Numbered from the stretch's first letter, positions 10,842 through 19,274 are shown. The stretch: 64,000 bases of DNA from JBAZAX01 sp964568625 (GCA_964568625.1 CAZMQG010000003.1:1-64000); one strand, 5' to 3'. Notes: generated by a model from the sequence alone, not told the origin. Made by a program: numbers and translations.

Positions 10842-11525
10842 CTACTTATTACTTATAGCTTTTTGTTTTTTGTTAGCACTTATTTTCTCAAGAAGCTTAT
10901 TATAAGCAGCCGTAGCAGAATCACTTAAACTTGCATTTATATCTGCAAAGAACATTAAAAACTCTGATGCTGCTGCATTCAAATCTGCAACAGTTTTAAT
11001 AGTCTTACTAAAATACACTAAGAAAGACCCTTCTACATCAAATGATTTATAGATAAAAGATTGTTTGGTTTTTTCGGCTCCCAAGCAGTACTCAAGCAAA
11101 TTTTTAACAATACTTCTATGTTCCTTTATATCATCCATAAATTTTTCAACTGGAGCAAGAACAAAGTCTAACTGGCTTTTAACATACTCATACTCCAACT
11201 CTTCCGATTCAAAACAAACAGGTGTCCCATTTTGTGTGACGCCAATAGGCTTAAGTTTAGCAATGCCATCCACAACCTTTTGGCCTCTATCCGCAGCCAT
11301 TTTCATTCTCAACGTGGTTGTTGGAAACTTAACAAGAACAGTATTTAACATATTCATATGTTGACATGTAATCCTCTTACCTTGATATGCCTTTGGTTCA
11401 AAGCTGTCACATTGGGGACAAATTTTTACGCCATCGGAAGTTAAATTATTTTCTTCAACAGCAATAACAATGGAGCTATTCAAAATGACAAAAGCAAAAA
11501 TAAAAATCAGTTTATTAAACTTCAT
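10842..11525 (-). CDS. secreted protein of unknown function with Cys-rich N-terminus
   Basis: No family recognised. The 227-residue product has a signal peptide (residues 1-22, KLIFIFAFVILNSSIVIA). The mature N-terminus carries a CPQC pair and a third Cys in ITCQHMN, then another Cys near CLGAEK, so disulfides or a metal site are possible. The remainder is predicted mostly helical, with an Ala/Ser-rich stretch and a basic end (NKKQKAISNK). AAAGG precedes the ATG. It sits 21 bases after a larger exported protein and 8 bases before recD2, so it is in the middle of a - strand operon. The CPQC is thioredoxin-like only by spacing; I see no thioredoxin fold motif. Confidence 0.75.
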   Translation of the reverse strand: MKFNKLIFIFAFVILNSSIVIAVEENNLTSDGVKICPQCDSFEPKAYQGKRITCQHMNMLNTVLVKFPTTTLRMKMAADRGQKVVDGIAKLKPIGVTQNGTPVCFESEELEYEYVKSQLDFVLAPVEKFMDDIKEHRSIVKNLLEYCLGAEKTKQSFIYKSFDVEGSFLVYFSKTIKTVADLNAAASEFLMFFADINASLSDSATAAYNKLLEKISANKKQKAISNK

Positions 11526-11546
11526 AAAAACCTTTCTTTAACAAAA

Positions 11547-13052
11547 TTAAAAACTCGCAGCTATTTTAAAATACACAGTCCAATCATCCCCTATTCCACG
11601 GCTATAAATTGCAGTATCCCCACCTAAACCTACGCCCAAATCACATCTTTTGTATTTTTTCAAATATACACCCTCAGCAAAAACCTTATGTTGTTCAACA
11701 CTGCCAGCCTCAGTGTTTTCAACTTTCAACTCCGACATTGAAATATTTGTATTATAAATTTTATCAATAGACTCTTTTTGCTGAGCATAATAATCATAAC
11801 CAAGAGCAAATCTCATTTTTTTTATTTCTGTACTTGCCGCAAGAACAAAGTTAAAAATTCCCCCAGGATGCACATCTGATTTGAATGATGTAGGCAGAAG
11901 ATACTCTTGGATAAATGGCTTAAGAACCTTTCTAATTTCAACCGGATCTCCTGCATCAGCAACCACCTTTAAATAATCCGGAGTCACAGTCTGTTTAAAC
12001 ATAAATAGACGATATTCATCTGCAGGGAAAAGCTTATCATATGACGCTCGCATCCAAAGCTGAAGCAATCTATGAAACAAATCTGCTTTTGATTCCATAT
12101 AACACCCAAATCCAAAATGTCCTCCATTACCAAGTTTTGGGTCAATAAGATAATCTCTCATTCCTTTTAAAACATTCGTAATACCTTCTTGCAAAGCTTC
12201 ATTACTGCTAATATCATCAATAATTCCACTAGGATCAGCATTTATCTTAGGACTATGGGAAAATAGACTTGTTGGAATTATACACTCAAACCCAAAATCA
12301 TTCTGAAAATCAGTCATATTCAACGTATTCACACCAAACTTAAGCCTTGTGTCTCCCATTCCAAATCTAATATAATAAAGCTCGCTTTCATCAAATTCCC
12401 CACCCTCATCATACTTTGAGAACAACTCGGTTAATTCTCTTTGACGCTTTTTGCTTATGTAAAAATTGCGCTCAGCAATCTGCAAAGATGTATGTAGCTG
12501 TACCGAAAATGGCCCTTTTATAAAACCACCCTGAAAAAGAACTCCCCCTTTGCGCTCTTGAAGCGTAATCTCACCCAAAAGCGGAACTACACTGGATAAG
12601 TCCTTTGCCAGATCTGCTCCCACAAGATCCTCTAAAAACAAATCTGCTACGCTTTTTAATCCATTTAACGTAGCTCCCTGAAGCTCACCCATGAGACTAC
12701 TAGATGATGTATGCATTTTGTTGGTAATATTAACAAAAAGATTTCCTGCTATACCTCCATACTCAATTGCAGCTATTTTATATGGAATGTGGTAAAGAAT
12801 ATCCCTTCCCTGTGGGGCCACGGTACTTTGCCATATTGGATTCTTTATATATTCAGCCAAAACCTGCGCTGCTGTTTGTAGTTGTAAGTCATCCATTCTA
12901 GTCTGAGTCAAGTCTTTTTCATCATCCTCAATGGCATCAATATCAGAAATATCAATATCCCCAATACCTATTTGATCCATGGCAGATGCATATTGAGTTA
13001 GAAATAAAAAAAACAGTAAATAAATAAACTTGTTCTCATACCTAAACTTCAT
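11547..13052 (-). CDS. exported protein, possible outer-membrane beta-barrel
   Basis: No family recognised. I chose the ATG at 13052 because it opens a clean signal peptide (MKFRYENKFIYLLFFLFL, cleavage near ASA). Longer in-frame starts at 13109 and 13067 would put about 20 charged residues before it. The mature protein begins with an acidic stretch (Asp/Ile-rich, residues 25-50). The C-terminal half shows alternating polar/hydrophobic segments (FGFGCYMESK, RFALGYDYYAQQ, LGVGLGGDTAIY) and ends in Phe (VYFKIAASF), as outer-membrane barrel proteins do. It is the first gene of the run leading through recD2 to the cyclase gene. The barrel assignment is inference. Confidence 0.65.
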   Translation of the reverse strand: MKFRYENKFIYLLFFLFLTQYASAMDQIGIGDIDISDIDAIEDDEKDLTQTRMDDLQLQTAAQVLAEYIKNPIWQSTVAPQGRDILYHIPYKIAAIEYGGIAGNLFVNITNKMHTSSSSLMGELQGATLNGLKSVADLFLEDLVGADLAKDLSSVVPLLGEITLQERKGGVLFQGGFIKGPFSVQLHTSLQIAERNFYISKKRQRELTELFSKYDEGGEFDESELYYIRFGMGDTRLKFGVNTLNMTDFQNDFGFECIIPTSLFSHSPKINADPSGIIDDISSNEALQEGITNVLKGMRDYLIDPKLGNGGHFGFGCYMESKADLFHRLLQLWMRASYDKLFPADEYRLFMFKQTVTPDYLKVVADAGDPVEIRKVLKPFIQEYLLPTSFKSDVHPGGIFNFVLAASTEIKKMRFALGYDYYAQQKESIDKIYNTNISMSELKVENTEAGSVEQHKVFAEGVYLKKYKRCDLGVGLGGDTAIYSRGIGDDWTVYFKIAASF

Positions 13053-13475
13053 AAATTTGGTTTCCATTCCATTAAACTTAAATTTTATTCTACAGAAACA
13101 CTCTGTCATTCAGGTTAAATATCAAAACTTTACTATGTCAATTTACCAACAGATTAATTCAGTCACATCAAAACTTTTATTAGGGCAGATTTTGAAATTT
13201 GAAATCGTTAGAATCAACCCTGAGCGAAAACATACAACAAACTTAGCAGATTTTTTAAAAAATAAAACATTAGAATGCCGATAAGGGACAAAGTGAAAAA
13301 TAAAACGTTTATCACTAGATCATATTTTCTAAGATAAATTTTTATCCCCTTCAACCCATTTACAATAACCAAAAATTAAAAAAATTACAAAAACCTATTA
13401 ACTAATGACCAAAAAAAATATAATGTAATTTGTGTGACATAAAAAGTAACTTTAAAAACTTGAAAGAGATATGAT
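13053..13475 (+). promoter_or_regulatory. gene-free divergent region with atpE promoter
   Basis: This stretch separates the - strand exported protein from the + strand atp genes. A perfect TATAAT lies at 13419-13424, 51 bases before the atpE ATG; its -35 region is weak. GAAAGAGAT precedes the ATG as ribosome binding site. A 49-codon + strand frame at 13135-13284 has no ribosome binding site and no recognisable content, so I do not call it a gene. Nothing else is evident. Confidence 0.55.
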
Positions 13476-13724
13476 ATGGCAGATGTTGAAATGGCAAAAA
13501 TAGCCGCTTACGTTGCAGCCGGATTTTGTATGGGCGTAGGAGCTCTTGGACCTGCTCTTGGACAAGGAATGGTTGGGTCAAAGGCTTGCGAAAGCATCGG
13601 AAAGCAACCCGAATCTGCAAATATTGTAACCAAAACAATGGTACTTGCTCTTGCTTTTATCGAATCAACATCAATCTACTGCTTGGTCATCGCATTAATG
13701 TTAATATTCTTTGTAGGTAAATAA
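13476..13724 (+). CDS. atpE: F0 ATP synthase subunit c, Na+-type signature
   Basis: This 82-residue hairpin of two membrane helices forms the rotor ring of the F-ATPase. The polar loop is GKQPE (residues 42-46) and the ion-binding carboxylate is Glu63 in helix 2. Gln30, Glu63, Ser64, Thr65 and Tyr68 are all present (GQG in helix 1; IESTSIY in helix 2). Those are the side chains that coordinate Na+ in the Ilyobacter tartaricus c ring, so Na+ coupling is predicted. It leads the block atpE, two b-type subunits, atpH, atpA. Subunit a (atpB), normally encoded just before, is not found here. Confidence 0.95.
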   Translation: MADVEMAKIAAYVAAGFCMGVGALGPALGQGMVGSKACESIGKQPESANIVTKTMVLALAFIESTSIYCLVIALMLIFFVGK

Positions 13725-13746
13725 ATTTTTTGGATAAAGGGTCTGA

Positions 13747-14103
13747 ATGCAAATTAATTGCACTGTCTTTATTCAGATAATCAATTTCTGGGTGACATAC
13801 TTTTTTTTACGCAAAATTCTTTTAGAGCCGGTTATGACAGTAATCAACAAAAAGAAATCTGCAATGGATTCCTTAACTAGCCATTTGAAAGAAAAAGAGA
13901 TTGATATCGATGAACTTGTCAAAAAAAAGAACAGTGCGCTTGTCGATTTTCGTGAACAAGTACAATTCAAGTATAAAAAACCGGAAATAAAACCTCTAGA
14001 AATCAAAACGGACCTGATCTACAAATCAGACAAACAACAAATTGCAGAATTAATAAATTCAAGCAAAAATTTGATAATCGAAAAGGTTTCAAATGCACTT
14101 TGA
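13747..14103 (+). CDS. atpF: F0 ATP synthase b-type subunit (short)
   Basis: At 118 residues this is shorter than the usual b subunit of about 160. It has one N-terminal membrane helix (FIQIINFWVTYFFL), then the b-typical exit into a charged helix (LLEPVMTVINKKKSAM) and a Lys/Glu-rich amphipathic stretch suited to the peripheral stalk. It lies 22 bases after atpE and overlaps the next b-like gene by 11 bases. The assignment rests on topology and position, since b subunits have little sequence conservation. With the following gene it probably makes a b/b' heterodimer. Confidence 0.75.
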   Translation: MQINCTVFIQIINFWVTYFFLRKILLEPVMTVINKKKSAMDSLTSHLKEKEIDIDELVKKKNSALVDFREQVQFKYKKPEIKPLEIKTDLIYKSDKQQIAELINSSKNLIIEKVSNAL

Positions 14104-14599
14104 ATTTGAATTTTTAGATATTATTTTTCGGTTTACAATATTTAGCTTACTTGCGTACAAATTTATTTCGTTTGCAAAACAATATTTGATTCCATACTTA
14201 TATAAAGAAATAAAAACAGAACAAGATACTCGACTTAATTTAATAGAAAAAGAAAATATCTTGATCTCAAGTCAACATAAAGTAGAAAACCAAATTCGAC
14301 ATCAACAAGCCCTTTTTGATCTACTAGAAAAAAATATTCAGTCTTGGCAAAACCTTCTTCTTACGCAAAAGAATCGTACCGAAGAAGAATTTAATAAGAT
14401 CAAAATATCAATAGATCAAAAAAGAGCACTACAACAAAAAAATTACTCAATTATATGTACCAGCAAAGAAGTACTTCCATATGCCATTGACCAAGCTGAA
14501 GTTGAACTAATTAATAAGTACTCCGGACAGCTAGGTAAATCTTCATTCGACAGTTTAATTGAAAAATTAATGATAAAAAAAACTAAAGAAGATGCCTAA
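14093..14599 (+). CDS. second F0 b-type (b') stalk subunit
   Basis: A 168-residue protein with one N-terminal membrane segment (IIFRFTIFSLLAYKFISFA) followed by a long, heptad-like charged coiled coil (IEKENILISSQHKVENQ through NRTEEEFNKIKIS). This is the layout of an F0 b subunit. Its start overlaps the preceding b-type gene by 11 bases and its stop lies 2 bases before atpH. Since both genes carry their own membrane helix, this is a pair of b-type genes and not one gene broken by a frameshift. A peripheral stalk role is inferred from position and topology. Confidence 0.7.
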   Translation: MHFEFEFLDIIFRFTIFSLLAYKFISFAKQYLIPYLYKEIKTEQDTRLNLIEKENILISSQHKVENQIRHQQALFDLLEKNIQSWQNLLLTQKNRTEEEFNKIKISIDQKRALQQKNYSIICTSKEVLPYAIDQAEVELINKYSGQLGKSSFDSLIEKLMIKKTKEDA

Positions 14600-14601
14600 A
14601 T

Positions 14602-15156
14602 ATGCTTACTCAAATTGAATCTGTTGCAAAAAAATATGCTCTTGCCTATCTAAATCTATACATAGATGAACTAACAGATAACATGATTGAAGACGTATCC
14701 AGATTAAAAAATTTTTTGTACAAAAATAAAAAATTCTACGCTTATTTAAGTATTCCAAAGCTATCTTTAGAAACAAAATTAGATTTTGTTAGTCGACTTT
14801 GCAATGCATTCAATTTATCCCATGGCGAAATTACACTTATGCGTTTACTCGTAAAACAAAAGCGCATAGATTTATTAGATGCTACATTTAAAAAGATCAT
14901 CGAAGAATATCACATAAAAAAAGGCGAGGTTTTAACAAACGTTTATACTTCACATGAAATTAACGATAAGCAAAAGACTATAATTACTCATTTTGTACAA
15001 AATCATGTTAAAGAAAAAGTCGAACTAAAATTTTTTATTGATAAAAGTCTGATTAATGGAATTAGAATTAAAAGCTTCAGACGTTTATGGGAACTCTCAG
15101 TAAGAAAACATATAAAAAAATTTAAAAACAATTTATTTCAACAGGCCGTATTATGA
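14602..15156 (+). CDS. atpH: F1 ATP synthase subunit delta
   Basis: A 184-residue protein linking the stalk to the alpha3beta3 head. It shows the delta/OSCP pattern: an N-terminal helical domain beginning AKKYALAYLNLY, a central L..K..F..RL segment and a C-terminal beta/alpha part (GEVLTNVYTSHEINDKQK, KSLINGIRIK) as in OSCP (where it reads DPSLIGG). It sits between b' and atpA in the usual order, and its stop overlaps the atpA start by 4 bases (ATGA), so it is coupled to alpha. Confidence 0.88.
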   Translation: MLTQIESVAKKYALAYLNLYIDELTDNMIEDVSRLKNFLYKNKKFYAYLSIPKLSLETKLDFVSRLCNAFNLSHGEITLMRLLVKQKRIDLLDATFKKIIEEYHIKKGEVLTNVYTSHEINDKQKTIITHFVQNHVKEKVELKFFIDKSLINGIRIKSFRRLWELSVRKHIKKFKNNLFQQAVL

Positions 15157-16673
15157 AAGAAAAAGATACCGATCTTATATCATTATTAGAAAAGGCACTC
15201 AGCCAACAGCCTCAAGAATATCCCGACGAAATTGGAACAGTTATTAAAGTCGGGGATGGAATTTGTAAAGTATTTGGACTTAATAATGCCAATTTGGGAG
15301 AAGTAATAGAATTTGAAAATGGAGGCAGAGGAATCATTCTTGATATGGATGAAGACTTTGTTTCAGTAATTCTTTTTGAAGGGGCCAAACTTGTTCTTGA
15401 ACAAGATATAGCAAAAAGAACAGGTAAAGTTTTAAGTGTTCCAGTGGGAGATTGCCTCTTAGGCCGAGTTATAAGTGCAACAGGAGTTCCGCTTGACCTG
15501 CTAGGCGACATTAAAGCAGAAAAATGGATGCCACTTGAACAACCTTGCTCCCCAATAATTGATCGTTCACCAATTAATGAAACACTAGAAACAGGAATCA
15601 CTGTAATAGATAGCATGTTCCCAATTGGACGAGGACAACGATTTCTTTTTATCGGAGATAGGGGAACAGGAAAAACATCTTTAGCCGTTGATGCTATTCT
15701 TCATCAAAAAGGACAGGATGTGTTATGCATCTATGTTTCGATTGGGCGCAAACAATCTGACACTGCCCGTTTAACTTACCTACTTGAAAAACATGGAGCA
15801 ATGGAATATACGGTCATTGTTGAAGCAGATGCAAAAGAGAGTGCTTTAAATCAATATCTTGCTCCGTATGCCGGGTGCTCAATCGGTGAATATTTTATGA
15901 GACAAGGCAAAAATGCCTTAATTATATATGATGATTTAAGTAAACATGCAATCGCATATCGCGAGCTTGCATTACTTTTAAAAAGACCTCCAGGACGAGA
16001 AGCTTACCCTGGAGATATATTTTATACCCACTCTAGATTATTGGAACGCGCAGGTAAAATGTCATCCCAATTAGGCGGAGGCTCATTAACTGCGTTCCCA
16101 ATCATTCAAACCCAAGAAGATGATATCTCAGGATATATACCTACAAACCTAATCTCTATAACTGATGGACAAGCTATTTTGGACACTGGTTTATTCAACA
16201 GTGGAATACGCCCAGCCGTAAATGTCGGACTTTCAGTTTCACGAGTTGGTGGCGCTGCACAAACAAAAGCAATGCGCTCTGTTTCTTCATCTTTAAAACT
16301 TGAACTAGCACAATACTATGAACTTTTGGCATTTACTCAGTTTGGTTCAGAATTAGATAAAACAAGTCAAAAAGCAATAGATCGCGGACAAAGGGCCATC
16401 GAAATTTTAAAACAGCCAGAACACGAAACCTATTCTTTCATTGACCAAGTACTGTTTTTGTTTTTGTTAAAAGAAAACTATTTAAATAAACTAGATTTGA
16501 ATGAAGTAAAGAAATTTGTTCTTCAATTTGCATCATATGTGCAGGGAGCACATGGAGAAACTTATAACAGCATTTTAAGTAAAAAAGAAATTACACCAAA
16601 CGATTTAACTAAAATTAAAAAAGCAGCTGATGAGTTTGGGATTATTTTTTCGAGCAAAACAAGCAAATTTTAA
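15153..16673 (+). CDS. atpA: F1 ATP synthase subunit alpha
   Basis: A 506-residue alpha subunit, full length for the family. The N-terminal beta-barrel begins near EIGTVIKVGDGI, the P-loop is GDRGTGKTS (about residues 170-178), and the ATP synthase alpha/beta signature PAVNVGLSVSRVGG lies near residues 353-366, with the arginine finger in SRVGG. It overlaps atpH by 4 bases. In most bacteria gamma, beta and epsilon follow directly. Here a small lipoprotein gene follows instead, and beta plus epsilon are at 34.4-36.1 kb on the other strand. Confidence 0.98.
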   Translation: MKEKDTDLISLLEKALSQQPQEYPDEIGTVIKVGDGICKVFGLNNANLGEVIEFENGGRGIILDMDEDFVSVILFEGAKLVLEQDIAKRTGKVLSVPVGDCLLGRVISATGVPLDLLGDIKAEKWMPLEQPCSPIIDRSPINETLETGITVIDSMFPIGRGQRFLFIGDRGTGKTSLAVDAILHQKGQDVLCIYVSIGRKQSDTARLTYLLEKHGAMEYTVIVEADAKESALNQYLAPYAGCSIGEYFMRQGKNALIIYDDLSKHAIAYRELALLLKRPPGREAYPGDIFYTHSRLLERAGKMSSQLGGGSLTAFPIIQTQEDDISGYIPTNLISITDGQAILDTGLFNSGIRPAVNVGLSVSRVGGAAQTKAMRSVSSSLKLELAQYYELLAFTQFGSELDKTSQKAIDRGQRAIEILKQPEHETYSFIDQVLFLFLLKENYLNKLDLNEVKKFVLQFASYVQGAHGETYNSILSKKEITPNDLTKIKKAADEFGIIFSSKTSKF

Positions 16674-16693
16674 AGTTTAAGATATAAAGTAAA

Positions 16694-17155
16694 ATGAACA
16701 ACGACAAGTTTTACATACAACTTTTAATAATAGTTTTCCTGTTTTTTACCGGTTGTGGACGTAAACAAAAGGATATATTTTCTTTTGAATCAAATCCAAA
16801 AACCAAAATTACAAAACTAGATCTTCCCGCCGTCAAGGGATTGAAAATAACAAAGAAAGACGGTTGTAATATATTGACTTGGTTCGATTTATTTAACACC
16901 CAAAATAATACCCCAATCAATCCATTACAAAAAAACTTTATTGGATATGATGTTTTTAAATTAACCAAAAAAAACTTTATCCCAAAACATCCGCTTAATA
17001 AAAATCCTTTAACTGAAACTCAATTTGTTGACAAAAACGTAAAATTCAAACGAAAAAAAACAGGCAAATCATTCTACCTCATTCAACCTGTTTTCAAATT
17101 TGATAACCAATTTATAAAAGGTCTATCAAGTCAAATTGTCGGCATCGAAAATTAA
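16694..17155 (+). CDS. small lipoprotein of unknown function
   Basis: A 153-residue protein with a lipoprotein signal: MNNDKF, then a hydrophobic core (IQLLIIVFLFF) and lipobox TGC at Cys21. The mature part is basic and Lys-rich, with a possible fibronectin-like beta pattern (VKGLKITKKDGCNILTWF ... FIGYDVFKLT ... SFYLIQPVFKF), which would make it a single small beta-sandwich domain. It lies 20 bases after atpA and probably shares its transcript. No link to the ATP synthase is evident beyond that position. Confidence 0.75.
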   Translation: MNNDKFYIQLLIIVFLFFTGCGRKQKDIFSFESNPKTKITKLDLPAVKGLKITKKDGCNILTWFDLFNTQNNTPINPLQKNFIGYDVFKLTKKNFIPKHPLNKNPLTETQFVDKNVKFKRKKTGKSFYLIQPVFKFDNQFIKGLSSQIVGIEN

Positions 17156-17191
17156 ATATAAAAAAAATCATTATAATAAATTACCCTCGAT

Positions 17192-17325
17192 TAAAAATCC
17201 CTCCAACTTAGGACAAGCTGGAGGGTTGGGGGGGCGAACAATACTAAAAAGCATTGTTCTTTTAGGGACTCTTTAATGTTTTTTCTATGATACTCACCTT
17301 AAAAAATTTCTATCACACTATATGC
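17192..17325 (-). ncRNA. candidate small RNA with its own promoter and terminator
   Basis: In the 442-base gap 17156-17597 a complete transcription unit can be read on the - strand. It has a strong promoter, about 134 nt without a convincing reading frame, an internal hairpin (GAACAAT / ATTGTTC, 17259-17236), a C-rich stretch, and an intrinsic terminator. It points toward the 3' end of the atp block, with no - strand gene downstream before 13052, so it is not a leader. I see neither the SRP RNA GGAAGCA loop nor a 6S or tmRNA signature. Identity unknown; it could be antisense to the atp transcript end if read through. Confidence 0.5.
17193..17225 (-). terminator. Rho-independent terminator of the candidate small RNA
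   Basis: On the - strand CCCTCCA (17225-17219) pairs with TGGAGGG (17205-17199), extended past one mismatch by three further pairs, and is followed by ATTTTTAA. The T tract exists only in the - strand reading, so this does not terminate the + strand atp transcript. Confidence 0.7.
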
Positions 17326-17331
17326 ACCGAA

Positions 17332-17360
17332 ATGGTAACAAGGTCTAAGATCTATGTCAA
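17332..17360 (-). promoter_or_regulatory. sigma70 promoter of the candidate small RNA
   Basis: A perfect TTGACA (17360-17355), 17 bases of spacer, then TACCAT (17337-17332). The start point would be near 17325. This is among the clearest -35 boxes in the window. The rest of the gap up to 17597 is plain AT-rich DNA ahead of the next + strand gene. Confidence 0.65.
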
Positions 17361-17597
17361 GAAAAAAACTTTCTCTTTATAAATTTTACATTAAGCCAGA
17401 ATAAAATTATGCTATTCTTTTCAAATAAAATCGATATACTGCGCTACAAATATCAATTTTTACATAAACATTAAAAAGACATGCCCTTTAATCTTATTGT
17501 TAAAGGTTTTAATAATAGACTAAAAATAAGTTGTTATTACATGCTCGTCGAAAAAATTAATATTAAAAAATTCAACTCTTACAAATGAAATTTTACC

Positions 17598-19226
17598 ATG
17601 AATGAAAAACAAAATTCTTCGCATTCAACAAGACATAATGGGAAAAAGCAACTTCTTAAAATCTCAAACTTGGTACCTAGAATATTAAACATCGCAAGCA
17701 AATCTACTACAGATAAAAATTTATATGCGATAAACATTGATCTTGCAGCAATAGGGGAACATGAATTCGTATGTAATGCCAGTGATCTTTCAATTTTCCA
17801 AGATTCCTATTTTACAATTGTAAGGGCCTCACACATCCTCGAACATTTTAAACCTGAAGAAATTGAAAATACACTTATCGAATGGACAAGGGTATTACAT
17901 GAAAATGGAGAACTGCATATCGCCGTTCCAGATGCAAGAATAGTAATAGATGAATTAGAATCAGGATATGTAAATGGCTCTACAAAACCTAGTATTGATT
18001 TTTTTCATACAACAGCAACAATAGCTCAATTGTATGGAGTAGGTTATGAAGATGAAAAAACAGATCCAAGGTGGAGACATCATATAATTTTTAACTATGA
18101 GCTGTTATGCTGGTATTTGAAAAAAATTGGAATGGAGGTTGTTGAAATAATGACTGCAAAAAACGACCTTGCTGGGGCCTGTGGAATCAAAGATGATTCG
18201 CAAAACCACTACTCATTGATAGTTAGAGCAAGAAAAACTCAAAAACCTCACGAAGCACATAAACCAACCACAGAGGATGAATACACAAAAATTCTACAAA
18301 ATTTCACCGCCTCAAATTCACAAAAAGAACTTCCTCCTCTTTCTGTAATAATCCCTGTACGAAACGAAGAAGCAACAATTGAAGTCTTTTTGGAAAATCT
18401 CTCAAAAGCTGATACCTGCATAAATAATCTATTTAAAAGAGAGTATATAATTGTATGCAATGCAACAACCGACCGATCTGTAGAAATAATAAATAAGTTT
18501 ATTAAACAATCACCAAATTTAAACCTAAAAATTATTTATTCCGAACCCGGCATATTAAATGCTTTTCACACGGGGCTATCAGCAAGATCACTTGATGGCT
18601 TTGTGTCAAAATTAGATGCAGACTGTATTATACAAAATTTCACAATCTCGTTAATGTATATGAATTTATGCAAGAATAAAGATATACAGGTTACTTATGC
18701 AGAACCTATTCCAGTTGGAATGGAAAATGAATTTAATTATTTACAGTATCACCAATGGCTGAGAACAAAGAGACTTTATATTCACGGTAGATGCAGCATG
18801 TACCGCTCAAATCCGTTTGACTTATTTAACTTTGATCTAATCAAAAAATCGGGCTGTAGAGTAGAAGATATAATTTTATCTTACTGCTACGCATTCTATT
18901 ATGGCCTAAGCTCAATAAAGTGCACGGATAATGCAATAATATACTCAACTCCAGTAGATAATAAACATGACTTTGAAAAGAAAATTTTAAGAGTTAAGCA
19001 AGAAATTAATATGATTGAAACCAACTTCCCATACTTTATTCCTATGCGCAGTGTTTTAGATCGAAAATTACTTTGCAAAAATAAGCAGAAAATAGAACAA
19101 AAGAATATTGTTTCAGTACTAGATTTATATGAAAAATTAAAAAATACGATTCCTGTAGATAAAAATACCGAAGAATGGTGCAGATTAGAAAGTACAAAAA
19201 AATTGATTATCACAGCCAATTTCTAA
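17598..19226 (+). CDS. methyltransferase-like / family 2 glycosyltransferase fusion
   Basis: A 542-residue two-domain protein. Residues about 25-210 resemble class I SAM methyltransferases: ASHILEHFKPEE and the following RVLHENGELHIAVPD are classic post-I motifs. However, the glycine-rich SAM-binding motif is replaced by LNIASKSTTDKN, so this half may be inactive. Residues about 248-490 are a GT-A fold glycosyltransferase: LPPLSVIIPVRNEEATIE, CNATTDRS, and the DxD motif in KLDADC. There is no signal peptide or membrane segment, so it is cytoplasmic. It stands alone, convergent with the NlpC/P60 genes. A role in surface glycan or glycolipid synthesis is inferred; donor and acceptor are unknown. 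Confidence 0.8.
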   Translation: MNEKQNSSHSTRHNGKKQLLKISNLVPRILNIASKSTTDKNLYAINIDLAAIGEHEFVCNASDLSIFQDSYFTIVRASHILEHFKPEEIENTLIEWTRVLHENGELHIAVPDARIVIDELESGYVNGSTKPSIDFFHTTATIAQLYGVGYEDEKTDPRWRHHIIFNYELLCWYLKKIGMEVVEIMTAKNDLAGACGIKDDSQNHYSLIVRARKTQKPHEAHKPTTEDEYTKILQNFTASNSQKELPPLSVIIPVRNEEATIEVFLENLSKADTCINNLFKREYIIVCNATTDRSVEIINKFIKQSPNLNLKIIYSEPGILNAFHTGLSARSLDGFVSKLDADCIIQNFTISLMYMNLCKNKDIQVTYAEPIPVGMENEFNYLQYHQWLRTKRLYIHGRCSMYRSNPFDLFNFDLIKKSGCRVEDIILSYCYAFYYGLSSIKCTDNAIIYSTPVDNKHDFEKKILRVKQEINMIETNFPYFIPMRSVLDRKLLCKNKQKIEQKNIVSVLDLYEKLKNTIPVDKNTEEWCRLESTKKLIITANF

Positions 19227-19232
19227 AAAATT

Positions 19233-19274
19233 AGGGACATATTTTAGACAAACTATGCTTTAAAATATGTCCCT
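19233..19274 (-). terminator. terminator between convergent genes
   Basis: A 14-bp perfect stem (AGGGACATATTTTA with TAAAATATGTCCCT) and a 14-nt loop. Reading the - strand it is followed by AATTTTTTAG, so it ends the NlpC/P60 gene pair. On the + strand no T tract follows, though the hairpin may still affect the glycosyltransferase transcript. Confidence 0.8.

Noticed and set aside
13135..13284. 49-codon + strand frame before atpE
   Set aside because: No ribosome binding site, no similarity I recognise, and a separate perfect -10 box lies after it for atpE.
13747..14599. Single atpF gene broken by a frameshift
   Set aside because: Both products begin with their own membrane helix and ATG and overlap by 11 bases, which fits two b-type subunits better.
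15212..15616. 134-codon - strand frame
   Set aside because: It lies wholly inside atpA, opposite strand, Ser/Pro-rich as expected from an antisense shadow.
17236..17262. Terminator of the + strand atp/lipoprotein transcript
   Set aside because: The GAACAAT/ATTGTTC stem is followed by only four T residues and is better explained as an internal hairpin of the - strand small RNA; dual use cannot be excluded.
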